Of a DNA stretch of 64,000 nucleotides, positions 35,302-46,584 are shown in pieces. The translations under genes were made by a program, and so were the position numbers. This stretch comes from Chrysaora quinquecirrha (lineage: Eukaryota; Cnidaria; Scyphozoa; Semaeostomeae; Pelagiidae), in the NCBI GenBank assembly GCA_014526335.1, contig JACTAT010000060.1, forward strand, positions 7,419,686 to 7,483,685, read 5' to 3'. A model generated the notes under the pieces. That model was not told the DNA's origin. It ran no database searches and saw only the letters and a program-made list of their open reading frames with translations. The first letter of the stretch is position 1; every line of letters begins with the position of its first letter.

Positions 35302-36256
35302 TGAAAGTTTGTAATATCATAAACACCATTATCCAATCTTTGCGTTGAAAATAAAATATTTGATGAGGGGATGCTTAACTTGATTGTTTAAGTAATACAT
35401 CGTGAAAGCTTGTTGCAAGAAAGCTAATGTTAACTTCAGCAAAGATTTTTTACATATAAATGGTCCAAAACAATTTAAATGTTAGAAATTTTGGCTAAAG
35501 CAAAGCTGGTGAAAATATTTGAAAAATGTTACCAAAACTTCTATTGTACCTCTAGCCAGAAAAATAATCATATAAACAATGAAGCGTTTTAACTGAGCAG
35601 GTTGCTGTGGCAATTAAGACTCAACCAGCTGGCTTGTGGTGTCAGCTGGAGAGGTTGGTATTTCAGCCCCCACTACAGTAGTGTCACAGCTAGGGTTGAT
35701 GTTTGATCAGTTAATCTACTACTTACATCCTAAAAAATACATCATTTCACCCACCACCATCACCAAGCCTTTCTTTTGTTAAAGATTTTTAGTAATGAAA
35801 CTCCCAACAAGAGTAATGGAATCGTTGTCATGACTTGGAGTACGATTCTTTAAACATTAAATATGATTTAAATTGATAGTTTTCTTTTCAGCAAATTGTC
35901 ATACTGTTTATTCTATTGTCACCTATAATTGTGTCAAAGCTACTGAAAACTTCACAATGAATATCTTATTCCCTAAAAAAGAAGATTAATTTGAATGAAA
36001 GGGATTTCTTAAGAGAGGTTTCTTTCACTGCAACATTTGGAAACTGAAGAGGAGGCAACTTATCTGGCATATAGGCACATGTGAATTTTAAACCTTTAGC
36101 AGTTGGCTTGGAATACTAATAAAATAAAATAAAATAATAAAATAAAACGAAAGAGGAAGTACCTTCACGCCTCTCAGTGTGCCCATCAAAATTTTCAACC
36201 AGCATTTTCTCCAGCATGTCAAGGAGTGATTGATCTTCATCCGTGAGAATATCCAT
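34012..36256 (-). pseudogene. Integrase gene 5' part, copy B, with first coding exon
   Basis: The first coding exon is 36256-36163: MDILTDEDQSLLDMLEKM, ending GAAG before a GTACTT donor, phase 1. The next exon starts at 35016 after a cttttag acceptor and continues G|AT GCA AGT as DASNEV, a matching phase. The remaining features repeat copy A: the N-domain (EDIHHSMVNGN), the core with QYDLMDL, TAA at 34079-34081 and ENGKEF in place of the usual Asp. The gene therefore carried these defects before the block was copied. An SH3-like C-domain follows in unit 3'. Copy B is the more complete locus. The function would have been DNA strand transfer; the lost Asp, Glu and frame rule this out now. Confidence 0.65.
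35302..36162. other. Intron of the integrase gene and non-coding sequence
   Basis: Under the exon model for copy B this is intronic. It contains an AAAAT-type simple repeat at about 36117-36150. No other coding signal was seen. Confidence 0.4.
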
Positions 36257-37174
36257 TTTCTAGTTGGTTTGATCCGAAAATCTAATCATGAAATTAAATA
36301 AAAGCATCATTTAGTATTATCACAAGGGCGATAGGAATTTAATTTCATTGTTAGAATTTATATGTTCCTTCTTTGGCTTTATCTGTATATGTATAATTTT
36401 ACATGTTATTTTACAAAAGGTTCTACAAGTTTATGTACAAAGCTTTTTCAAAACAGGCTTCTTTTTCTAACAATTTTTACAGGTTCAAATTGAAAAGTTA
36501 AAGGGCTCCAAAGGTTCAGCTGATGCCCCCATAGACCAGTTTTTATATTTTTGTAGACTGTTTGCACATGCAACAGATTCTGGTAGTTTCTTGCTGATAT
36601 TGTACACTAAATGGCTACACCTTTTTCTTATAAGGGACACCTTTATAAGGAACTAAAGGCTGAAAACTCCCAAAAAATTAAGGACCTGTAGAGACTTGGA
36701 TAAAAAGCTAAGAATCACTTTGTTGAAAAACAAGACAAACAACATATTACCCATCGTTCTTCCCCAAAAGACTAACTAAGACTTTGCTGATAATTGATAT
36801 TATGCCTATTTAACCTTACAATTTTATAAATATCAACATTATTTAGAGTGAGTCAGAAATGTCTCTATTTCTAAACAACTTCTTCTTCATCTTGAAACAG
36901 GAAGAACCTCGAAACCTTTACTTTTTCAAAAAAAGTGAATACAAAAAATACAACAATACCTTTGATACTACAACTTTTCGATACTAAGATATTGTTTCAC
37001 AATATATCATCTACTAAAACTCAATTATTATCACATACCTAATTAAAGTCCCTTTCCTCTTAGCAACGCCGTCATCAGGAATCCAGAAAGTTTCGACGCT
37101 TTAATCTCTCTCCGGAATAAGTAGAACAAGACACTACAAGAAAATAAAGAAAATTAAACTTAAGAAACTTTTAC
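36257..37174. other. No gene recognised
   Basis: AT-rich sequence that would be the 5' flank of the integrase gene. No promoter element could be assigned with confidence. Confidence 0.25.
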
Positions 37175-38100
37175 ATAAAAAAAATTTCTAATGAATCAAA
37201 CAAATTGGAAATGATAAAAAACCTTAGCAATGTCGAGCTGACTGACAAACAAAAACAGGTTCTATCAAAGGGCCTAAGCTTTATTCCAACTCCTGGACCT
37301 ACTCCAGCCAATGAGATTAATATGCTTTTTAATGAATTCAAAAGACGTATACATTTAAAATGCTTTTTCAAGGGAACAGAACAACCCTCGACCACTTTCC
37401 ACACAAAATCAAACTGGGCACCACCAGAGCCTGAAAATGAGAATGTTAATCTTTTTCTATCAAACACATACAGAGACTTATCTGAAATTCGACCACAAGT
37501 GACATATAACAGTAACCTATCAAAAGAGGAACAAAATGCAATAGGGGAACTTAGATCTATGGACAATATACTCATAAAGAAATACGACAAAGGAGGAAGC
37601 ATTTCTATTTGGGACCGTAATGACTACTTACAAGAGGCCTATAGACAACTAGACAATAACCACTACTATAGAAAACTACACTATAATCCTATACAGGAAC
37701 TTATTATTGACATTTCTACCTTTACCTCACACCTCAGAGGAAAAAACATCATTGATATATCACTTTTTACTTTTCTTACCCCATCCAATAATGCTAGAAC
37801 ACCAGTCTTCTATATGCTACCCAAAATTCACATACCAGGAATACCAGGAAGGCCTATTATTTCAGGATGTAATTCACCAACTGCGAATCTCTCAGTATAC
37901 ATTGATCATTATCTAAAACCAATAATAAAAGGAATTCCTTCATACATACAAGACACCACTCACTTTCTACGAATTTTAAAAGAATATGATGAACTCATAC
38001 CACCTAACCCTTAACTGTTGACATTTGACTAATATACCCACAGATCTGGGTATTGAATACACAATGAAAGCAATCAATGAGTTCTATCGAAACAATTCTC
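37175..38100 (+). pseudogene. Penelope-like reverse transcriptase fragment
   Basis: The frame 37205-38014 encodes the N-terminal half of an RT: LSKGLSFIPTPGPTP, KRRIHLKCFF, then LIKKYDKGGSISIWDRNDYL and FYMLPKIHIPGIPGRPIISG. After a TAA it resumes as LTFDLTNIPTDLG, equivalent to the DVTSLYTNIP motif with its first Asp. The palm YxDD and the endonuclease are absent, because sequence after about 38100 is unrelated. It belongs to a different lineage from the copy at 25.3 kb (LSKGL-PTP signature). The 5' end is also cut. Confidence 0.75.
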
Positions 38101-38149
38101 ATTGGATATCAATAACTATGACGTATCTAGTCAGACTTGCTATGCTTGT

Positions 38150-38532
38150 CAGAGCTGCCACGCTACATCCAGAAGCAAAGTTACCAGAAGCAGGGTTGCT
38201 ATTCAATACTGGGTGTCAGGTCTGGGTATTTCTAGAATTGTCAGGTCCAGAGTCTGAAGGTTCCATGCTGGTCTGCAAATTAGTGTCATCACGCTTATCA
38301 TTCTCATCTTCAAGGTTGGTCCCACGTCCCCAACCAAGCCAGTCAGTCAATTTCTGACACTGCCCACATCAAAATTGTTGTCTAACCCAACATCGATGAG
38401 ATCCCACAGCTTTTTTAGCAATTTTTGTTTGTAAAAATCCTTGGTTTCATCCTTGGCGATGCCCAAATAGTCAGAGAAATCACTCAAAGCCTGTTCACTA
38501 GAATTTGAAAAGCAATAGATCAAGGGCTTCAT
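38150..38532 (-). pseudogene. Unrecognised decayed reading frame
   Basis: The minus strand reads DFSDYLGIAKDETKDFYKQK, LWDLIDVGLDNNFDVGS, then after one stop and a shift TDWLGWGRGTNLEDENDKRD. The composition is protein-like. No domain was recognised; it could be part of an older retroelement gag. Confidence 0.3.
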
Positions 38533-39024
38533 ACCTTTCCCCTACCATTTTTGAGCAAGACAAGTGATCAATTCCCATATCGAATACACGATAAAATTGG
38601 TCAAACAGCAGTATCAAATAGATGATAGACAAAAAAATAAACGAAAAAACATTGACTCACATCCCTTGAAATCAGCAGTCCAAGCAGGCAGCATTAAAAT
38701 TCATGTGATAAATCGCAGGACGAATACAGCATGCACACAAACTGAACCAAATAAGCAATGTGAGTCTGTCATCAAGAAAACATGTTTCGTGCTTAATTAT
38801 GTAATTGTCCTGCCTGTTCCAAGACAGCATACAAATTGTAGATATAAGAAGAAATAAAAAATTTCTCCCCAAAATCGTAATTTATAATAATAACAACAAT
38901 TCATGATATCAATTCATCATCAATAAATACACGATTTTCTTAGTTCAAGTGCAAGCAAGCACACATCGTCATTTCAGTCAAAATCAAATCTTCAATTCAT
39001 GTTACTTTCAGTTAAGGGTTCTAC

Positions 39025-39303
39025 GCAGGTGAAAACCAGGAAAGAGAGATAGATCTTTCTGCAATAATCATACGAGGAATACAGTAGATAGAAGCAGACT
39101 GCTTATTAAAAGAAGTTTCAACATGTACAAAGCTAGATCTGAATCCAAATGCATTTTGCGAGATAGTGGCAGTTTATGGAATGCCAGAGGCAGATCTGTT
39201 TGTGACAGCAGAGAAAAAACTAGTAAGTTGTTACATTACTTGGATGCTATATTCTCTAGCTCTTGCAACGGATGCATACCTTGGAATGTTTCTGTTGGGT
39301 TAG
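39025..39303 (+). pseudogene. DIRS-like RNase H C-terminal fragment
   Basis: In one frame, interrupted by a TAG at about 39082, the strand reads GENQEREIDLSA, then LDLNPNAFCEIVAVYG, MPEADLFVT, CYITW and ATDAY, ending at a TAG (39301-39303). This follows the RNase H end and linker pattern of DIRS-type retrotransposons (AD-LS, then a P-E-DLFA-like block, then W and a TDA-like block). The flanking RT and recombinase parts are missing. Confidence 0.6.
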
Positions 39304-39673
39304 AGTATTTAATGTCACAATATTATTTGAATAGACTTACACTAAAAGATTTCTTGTTGAAACTTTTAGCACTTATGGTTCTTTCTTCTTTGAAAGAGCA
39401 AACTCGTAAGATAAATTGGATTTGATTTATCAAGTGTTGAAGCATGATAGAGTTCTGTTGTTAATTCCACCTCTTACGACATCATCTTCACCGGATAAGC
39501 CCTTAAAAGAAATGTTGTTTTTATCATTTTAATTAGATGATTTTTTTTCTCAAAGCAGTCAATGGGAATGGATACAATAAGTGTTACTTCTGGTCAATTT
39601 AATCCTTTCTTGTTAACAATGCTAAATCTCAACCAGTCTTTAGAGGTTATTGTGATTATGTTTAAAGTATCTA

Positions 39674-39944
39674 CAATGCCTGCCAAAAGTCTTGGAACAC
39701 TTGCACTATTTTCAAACCACTGGCAGCATTGGAAACCCCTCCCTCCACAAACAATGTTGATTTTCTGCGGTTTGAAATATCCCACAACAACATGCAATGG
39801 CTCTTATGAAACTTCATACTGTACACCAATAGAACAACATTGTTTTAGGGGGGAGGGGCTGATTTTCAGTCTTTCCCATCAAGAAAAGAAAGAGGAGTCA
39901 TATTCTGGTGAAATTACTGGGGGTTACAGTTTTGGCAGGCATTG
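39674..39944. mobile_element. MITE, 271 bp, with CAATGCCTGCC ends
   Basis: The left end caatgcctgccaaaagt is matched in inverted form by ttttggcaggcattg at the right end. TA precedes the left end; the right flank reads TC. The interior matches 45549-45807 with few changes. No gene is present, so it would need a transposase supplied in trans. Confidence 0.8.
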
Positions 39945-40606
39945 TCTGATTTTTATATCGAAAACAGCTAGGTACAGATGTCATACTGATTGGTAACCAG
40001 GGGTTCTCGATGGTACTGATCTCATTTCTGATATTTTTAACTTTGTATCTTATACGGTTTATTCAATATTAAGTATATGATGTAATTTTGGGGCCTTTCC
40101 ATTGGTTGAATTTTTTGTTTTCCTTTATCTTGCTTATTGAGGTACAAAAAAGACACAGCAGAACATTTTAGAGGTAGAGCGCTTCCAATATGCTCTCTAA
40201 ACAGATTTGTAGTCTTCCAAACAGTAAAACATCACATATAGATAGTGGAGAAAGCAGACAGCAGTTATACGAAGGAGCTAGATTCTATTCAGTGCATCAA
40301 GACTTACTGCTGATAATTGTCAAAATAATTACACATCTGATAGACTGATAGTAAAGGTATTGCAATATCTGAAATCAGGCATCATGACTGCTATGCTGTG
40401 AAGGAGAAGCAGCAGAGCAGTTATTATTTGAGAGGAAGAGGGCCTTTATTAATGAAAGCCACGCCCATGCTCTTGAAATCAAGGCTGCGTGAAATATTGG
40501 AATGGAGGCAATGCTAGGGGCCGGTTAACGGTGGAAATTCAAATTTTCAAATAAAAACAACAGTAGGTGAAGTTAGAAATTGCAATTGAGTTCTAATATT
40601 ATCGAT
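39945..40606. other. Upstream region of the Rep gene
   Basis: No domain or terminal repeat could be identified between the MITE and the Rep start. TATA-like runs are present, but they are not distinctive in sequence this AT-rich. Confidence 0.25.
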
Positions 40607-41872
40607 ATGCCTAGTTGCGATGAAAACACAGATTTAGTAAGCTTAGCAAGTAATAGTGTTAAACAAGCCTATTTAATAACATACAGTCATGCCGATTTAG
40701 AGTTGTTCAATAGAGAAACGTTTGCATCCGCTATTGTAGAATCATCCCAGTCTGCTACACAGTCAACAGTTATTCAATGGGCATGTTGTAATGAGCAGCA
40801 TAAGAACGGCAGTTATCATTTCCACATCGCTATTCTTCTGGATAAGGCAAAGCGTTGGGCTAAAGTCAAGGATCATATCACAGAGAATTATTATATTGTT
40901 GTCCACTTTTCCGATCATGCTGGTTATTTTTCTGCGTACAATTACGTCATGAAGGAAGACGACCAAGTTCTCAAAAGTTCCAACCATCCTGAGGTAGTAA
41001 GAGAGCCAAGAACTGCCAATGCCAAAAAGTCGAAGAAGTTAAAACGTCTGTCCAACACTGAAGTTGCGAGTATTATCGTCTCCAAGAAAATTCATGCACG
41101 CGTTGATCTTCTTGCTCTAGCTAAGTCTACATTAAAGAATGGTGATCATCGTCTGTATGAGTTTGTCTTGAACAGGAGTGAAAAGAAAGTCAAGGAGCTC
41201 TTGGACACAGTATGGGAAGTCGAGACAGCCAGTGACAGAATCCAGTGGTCTAAGATGTCAAGGCTTGAAATACTGCAACAGCAAATAAGCAATCCATGTA
41301 TCTGCAAGGGTGAATGGCTGGCATGTGCCTTGGACATCTTAGACAAAAATTTCATAGATAAGGCAGTCTTTGCTGATGCCATAATAAAGTTGCTTGTCAT
41401 GGGTTGCGGCAAGGGCCGTAATATATACATTACTGGTCCCGCGAACTGTGGCAAAACGTTCATTCTTGGCCCTCTTAGGGTTGTTTACAATACGTTTTTG
41501 TCTCCAGCAACTTGTTCGTACGCCTGGCTTGGTGCAGAAGATAAGGAAGTCATTTTTTTGAATGACTTTAGATGGTCTCCAGTCATTTTGCCATGGAGTG
41601 ATATGCTCCTGCTGTTAGAAGGCCATGTTGTCCACTTTGCTGCACCAAAAACAACATACAGCCAAGACATTGAATTCATCAAAGACACACCAGTATTTGC
41701 CACAGCCAAAGCTCCAATCTCATATGTGAGAAGTTCCATGATCGACGAGCATGAAACAGAAATGATGAGTGTTCGTTGGCGTATTTTCACATTCAAACAT
41801 CAGTTCGACATCCACAGTCAAAAAACAGTCCCCTCCTGTGGTCATTGCTTCGCCACAATGCTTCTACAATGA
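40607..41872 (+). CDS. HUH endonuclease - SF3 helicase Rep protein, intact
   Basis: A 421-residue replication initiator of the kind found in single-stranded DNA viruses and related endogenous elements. The ATG at 40607 is the first in the frame. N-terminal HUH nuclease: motif I YLITYSHAD (22-30), motif II with two His at 71 and 73 (YHFHIAI), motif III YVMK with Tyr 113 and Lys 116, a single catalytic tyrosine. Helicase: Walker A GPANCGKT (277-284), Walker B EVIFLNDF (315-322), motif C region PVFATAKAP (362-370), where the usual Asn is not seen. The C terminus has CGHC (411-414). It would nick at an origin and unwind DNA. There are no introns and no stops, in a window where other transposon genes are broken. 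No capsid gene or terminal repeats were seen beside it. It could be an endogenous viral copy, a domesticated gene or a mobile element. Confidence 0.9.
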   Translation: MPSCDENTDLVSLASNSVKQAYLITYSHADLELFNRETFASAIVESSQSATQSTVIQWACCNEQHKNGSYHFHIAILLDKAKRWAKVKDHITENYYIVVHFSDHAGYFSAYNYVMKEDDQVLKSSNHPEVVREPRTANAKKSKKLKRLSNTEVASIIVSKKIHARVDLLALAKSTLKNGDHRLYEFVLNRSEKKVKELLDTVWEVETASDRIQWSKMSRLEILQQQISNPCICKGEWLACALDILDKNFIDKAVFADAIIKLLVMGCGKGRNIYITGPANCGKTFILGPLRVVYNTFLSPATCSYAWLGAEDKEVIFLNDFRWSPVILPWSDMLLLLEGHVVHFAAPKTTYSQDIEFIKDTPVFATAKAPISYVRSSMIDEHETEMMSVRWRIFTFKHQFDIHSQKTVPSCGHCFATMLLQ

Positions 41873-42719
41873 CATGCGTGTGTTTTATTGTTTTCTGAAA
41901 TGTTTCTTCCTTTCCTTACTCTATTTAGTCCTAAGACATGGCCTGTCTGCACGTACATTGCCTTTGTAGTGGCGATGCTCCACAAGGCATGCTGTATCAA
42001 GGTTCACTAATCATGACTCCATGACTCGCAGAGAGTATCCCCTTACTTTCATTTATCAGCAGAGACAATTGTGTCTTGAATATCCTTCCCCTTGCAGAGG
42101 AAATACTCACGTACTATAGTTTTAGAAATAGAAAGAGTACTAGAGATCAGAATTCTATTCGCAAATTATGTTGAGCGTTAAGCGTTGCCCAATTATGGAT
42201 GAACTGGTACGTTTATTAATAAAATTTTTTGCACAAATATTGCAAGGCACCATACCTTTATTGTGAAAAGTTGACAGAGACATTGTGTTGAAAAGGACGA
42301 TTTTCTGACCAATTCGAGCTTGTTGAGCTTGCTTGTTTTGCGTGCCGAAGACAGGCAGTCCTGTCTGCTATCTTTCCATAGCCTCGATCTGAAGCAGAGG
42401 TGCCTCACCCCTGACCATTAAGCTGTAGCAAACCCATTACTTATCTTATTGCATGGTTTTGGACATCGCATTAATAAAAGCAGGCAATGTCATACTATTT
42501 TTGCAATGAAGGTAATGACAACAACGTACACGTAATAAAAATAGAAATAGGCAATCCCTAATGGCACTCACGAAGTGATTGAAATTAAATAAAATATATA
42601 CATAATTTTTCAGGCAACATTTCTTAGCTAATTAGTATTTTGTACGATAACCGTCATTGTTTGTAATTAGTTCTATACGATTTTGCATTGTAGCTATTGT
42701 ACGATTAATAATTAATAGT
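41873..42719. other. No gene recognised
   Basis: Sequence between Rep and the Tc1-type transposase. No domain was seen on either strand; the 71-codon minus frame at 42408-42193 has no recognisable features. Confidence 0.25.
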
Positions 42720-43625
42720 TTATAGTGCCTCCCTTGCCAACTTCCTCTTGATGATATGAAACACGTTCTCAATTGGGTTCAAATCTGGTGATCGTGGTGG
42801 TATTTCCACAAGCTCTGCCCCTATATCACGTAACGCATCTCGTGCTACTTTACTCTTCTGACTTGGATCATTATCCATGAAAAATAGCAGCTTCTCTTTA
42901 TCCTTCGACACAGCACAATCAATAAGGGTTGTCTGTAATGTCCTGTGAATGAACTTCGCAAACGATTCCGCATTGAATTTATCATACTCTTCTACTAAAA
43001 TGACGCCAGTGCTGTGGGCCACAACAATAAGCAGATGAATCCTGCGCCCCCAGCTAAATTTTTTGATACTTTCGTAGTGAACTTTAGACCTTCATCCGCT
43101 CTTCTCCAAATCTTCCCTCTCGGTGTCAAAGCATCTTCATACGGATTTTGCTTATGAATGAAAGAAACATCATGTCAATAAAGAAGAACATCATCAGTCC
43201 AAAATTTAGGGCCTTATTTTTTCAATGCTTCTGATGTATAACGTTTTCTGTTCCTTCTATCCCTGGTTAAAAGTACACCTTTCTGTCTTGGTCGCAAGCA
43301 TCTGAAGCCATGTGCGTTCATTAATCGGACTAGAGTTCTGTAACTCACTCCAGTAATACCACATTCTTTGGCTATGTCCACAACGCTGACATTTGTATTT
43401 AGATGTTGCATTTTCTTGATTGTTCTTATGAATCGCTCCTTCTCTCCGGTGGTCATAACAGGTGCCAGTTCTTTGCTTGTGCTTCTTGGTCTTCAACGCC
43501 TCTTGGCAAATACGGACTACACTTGAGGCTGAAATGTTGCACTTTTTAGCTATTTTTCTGTACGACAACAAGCCTTCTGTTCGTAGATAACATACATACG
43601 CTCTCTTTTTTTTCTTACTCTGCAT
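42720..43625 (-). pseudogene. Tc1/mariner-type transposase, decayed
   Basis: The start (43625) encodes a helix-turn-helix DNA-binding part: SYRKIAKKCNISASSVVRIC, followed in another frame by VDIAKECGITGVSYRTLVR. The catalytic domain shows WTDDVLLY with the first Asp, but with TAA just before it (43214-43216) and TGA just after (43175-43177). Then, in a third frame, come FFMDNDPSQKSKVARDAL and PRSPDLNPIENVF. Thirty-four residues separate the first Asp of MDND from the Glu of PIEN, the DD34E spacing. Transposition by cut and paste into TA would be its role. At least two stops and two frame changes inactivate it. Terminal inverted repeats were not found. Confidence 0.85.
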
Positions 43626-44356
43626 GTAATTTCTGCTTTCTCACTGCCTTTTCTCCACCTCTATATTCATTTCTCGCTACAGTATAACTTTACGTCATTC
43701 GCAAGTTACTCACACAATGTAATATCGGATTATACACTGTACAATCCATTGAAAGCCACCTCAAAAGCAATACGTTAATACTAACATTTTCAAATCAACA
43801 AAGAAAGCAATTTGAATTTCACAGCCATTACTCTTTCGTGTAGAAAAAATCAGTTTATTGTTTCATTCTTGGTTTTTCATGAATAACTTCAGATGCCAGC
43901 ACTTATTCTCATTTATCTTGGTTTACTATTGCCTTCTAAGAAAATCCTTTAGTGTATCCTATAATGCATATGTTCTGGTTTTAGAAGAACACTATGAAAT
44001 GTTTAAAAAATGTGAAAAGTGAATAAAGAAAAGAAAGTAAGATAAAAAATTAGTTATTTTAGCTTCACCCAGAAATGACAAGTTAACAAATTCAACAAAC
44101 TAAATTTTTGAAATTTGAAATTCATTCTCTATTCTAAACAAAAACAGAGATATCTCTAAGAACATCCTTCTTCAGCATTAATCATCCTGTCAGCAACTGC
44201 CCAGCTTATCAGTTACAGTACACATCTGCTCCATAGAATATATCACAAGACTGGCCAGTTTTGTTGACTATTATACATCATTTGTTGCTGGAAGTGAAGT
44301 GTGGTTCACAAGTGAGATTCTATGAACAGCTGGAATGTACGATTATTTTTGATCAA
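43626..44356. other. No gene recognised
   Basis: This is the upstream flank of the transposase. One end of the Tc1-type element should lie here, but no matching inverted end was found beyond 42720. Confidence 0.25.
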
Positions 44357-44520
44357 TCATTCCCAAAAACCTTTGTCCTGAACAGCAAAAACTTCAGGAC
44401 CAAACTTTTTTGTGAATGATTGAATGAAGATGGCATTTACTTCCCCCATAAAAATTATTTTTAACAGCTTCGTACTGACTCTGGAACGCTCAACACTTTT
44501 CACAACATTGCATTGGTGAT
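44357..44520 (-). CDS. Possible terminal exon, unknown protein
   Basis: A long polypyrimidine tract plus AG (44522-44521) precedes an open segment DHQCNVVKSVERSRVSTKLL, followed by FIQSFTKKFGPEVFAVQDKG and a TGA. It enters in phase 1. No family was recognised and no partner exon was found. Confidence 0.25.
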
Positions 44521-45548
44521 CTGAAAGAAAAAAACAGACACTAATTACCCTAGGATTACAAAACACAATAATTTTTTGAAGTGGAGAGTCCCAGTGCCCT
44601 TTGAATATAACATTCACATGTTTTGCTAAAAGAATTTTAATCAATATTGTACATTACATAAAGCAGAACAGTACTTGAAAAATAGAATGGAATGGGCCTA
44701 GGCAACATGTAATCAAAAGCTTAAAATTATGAATACATTTGGAGAAAAATTTCAATATGTTTGCCAATTTTCCCATGAGTGAGATATAGTGTTTTAAGGA
44801 GTTTGAGATATGCTCTTTCAGCTGAAAAAAAATTTGTGTTGTGGCAGGGTAGGGATTTTTCACAATTTGCAACTGAATCTACCCATATAAAGTTTTGCAT
44901 TTTTATTACGAAAATGTACACTAATTTTTTGTTCCGCAGTAGAAAAGTAACGGCATGTTCGATCTCTAATGCGGTTTGAAAACTTGAGAATTTAAGCTCG
45001 GGCCTGCGCCAGATAACATAAAAAATCCCGGAAAGTTAGGTTTGTACCGAAATATTTGTGAGTGAAGAATTTAGGTTGATAGGGGAAGCGTGTTCTCAAT
45101 GGTCAACTGCTGCCAGTTTGAGCTAAAATTTGAAATAGTTTGCCAATTTTCCGAGTATACAGACCTGTATCAGAATGTCGTCCTCATCTTGGAGATCCAT
45201 TTCGTGAAAAATTCATCTTGTGGCAGGGTACAGTTTTTGAGATATCTTTAATTTACATTTCCAGAAATTTCGCTGTAAAAACAGTCTTCCCTGCTGATGA
45301 AATATAAGCAACTATTTACCACTTAAACCCTACAGAACTCCATGAAACTTCACTTGACTGTAGCCACCTCCTCAGTCTACAGCATCATGGCCACCCTTTT
45401 CACTTCGCGCGTTCCAAGATGCCTGATCACGCTGCTGGGTTCCTGTGGTGAAAATATTCTCTGCCCCTCCCTCCTCCCTCCATTTTGACCCTTCCTTGCA
45501 GGCACAAGAGCACTTTGGTCAGCGGCATAAACATTTCTGCTCTATGTT

Positions 45549-45807
45549 TTGGAACACTTGCACTATTTTCACTCCACTGGCAGCATTGGAAACCCCTCCC
45601 CCCTCAAACAATGTTGATTTTCTGGGGTTTGAAATACCCCACGACAACATGCAATGGCTCTTATGAAACTTCACACTGTACACCAATAGAACAACATTGT
45701 TTTAGGGGGGAGGGGGCTGATTTTCAGTTTTTCCCATCAAGAAAAGAAAGAGGAGTCATATTCTGGTGAAATTACGAGGGTGCTCCAAGGACTTTTGGCA
45801 GGCATTG
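45549..45807. mobile_element. MITE copy truncated at its left end
   Basis: Matches the MITE at 39674-39944 from ttggaacacttgcac onward and keeps the right end ggcaggcattg followed by TA. The left inverted end is missing; the sequence before 45549 is unrelated. Confidence 0.8.
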
Positions 45808-46584
45808 TAGTCAAATTTTCACATTTTATTGCTTGTAGAATCTACAATTTGTTGGACTTTTGCTCGTTTTGAGGCTCAACAGTGCAGGTAATCCAAACTC
45901 CTGACTTAATTGATCTTTCAAAGAAGTCTGGGATGAAGAAAAGTCTGCGAAGAAATGCACTGAGAGCTGATGAAGGGAAATAGAATAAATAATGAATGAA
46001 ATATATTTGCTCAAATTATAATTGTTAGACTTCTACCATATTATTATTGAAAAGTCGGTTTGACATTAATACAGTTTCTAAGGCATGAGTTTTTTTAATA
46101 CGGGTTAAATTTCAGATTTAAGCTAGAGTTAAAACAACTGGGATGTTAGCTAAGTTGTTGTTGTTGTTGTTATACCTCCATTTTGAAATAACTTGGAATT
46201 GGACTCATTTGTTTGAACCTGTGATGGATTTTTGATGTATTGAATTGAATTCGCTATGTTTGGCTAGCTCTGAGGTTTTACAGTCTGGTAGATGGGTTAT
46301 CTTAGTGTTAATGCTTACATTAGGCTGTCTGCCATGATTTCATTCCTGCTATCACACCACAGAAGAATCATCACTTCAGCATATCAGTAAAACTTTGACA
46401 TAATTGGTTGAACTCAGGGCCAGAATGAAGCGTCTTTGGGCTGCAGCAGATAATCAAGTCAGGTCCCTTCTATATCTCAGCTCCCTGCTCAAGGACGCTG
46501 CGACCTTCCAGTACAGGGTCTAAGATTTGTTTCGATATCTAGTTTCTTCATTCACCATGGGCTGCGATCCCGGAGAAGACCTCC

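Noticed and set aside
40594..40602. TAATATTAT just before the Rep ATG, resembling the geminivirus/CRESS nonanucleotide origin TAATATTAC
   Set aside because: It is not in the loop of any hairpin and the sequence is AT-rich, so an 8-of-9 match is expected by chance.
42560..43780. Terminal inverted repeats of the Tc1-type element
   Set aside because: No convincing inverted match was found between the flanks of the transposase remnant by eye.
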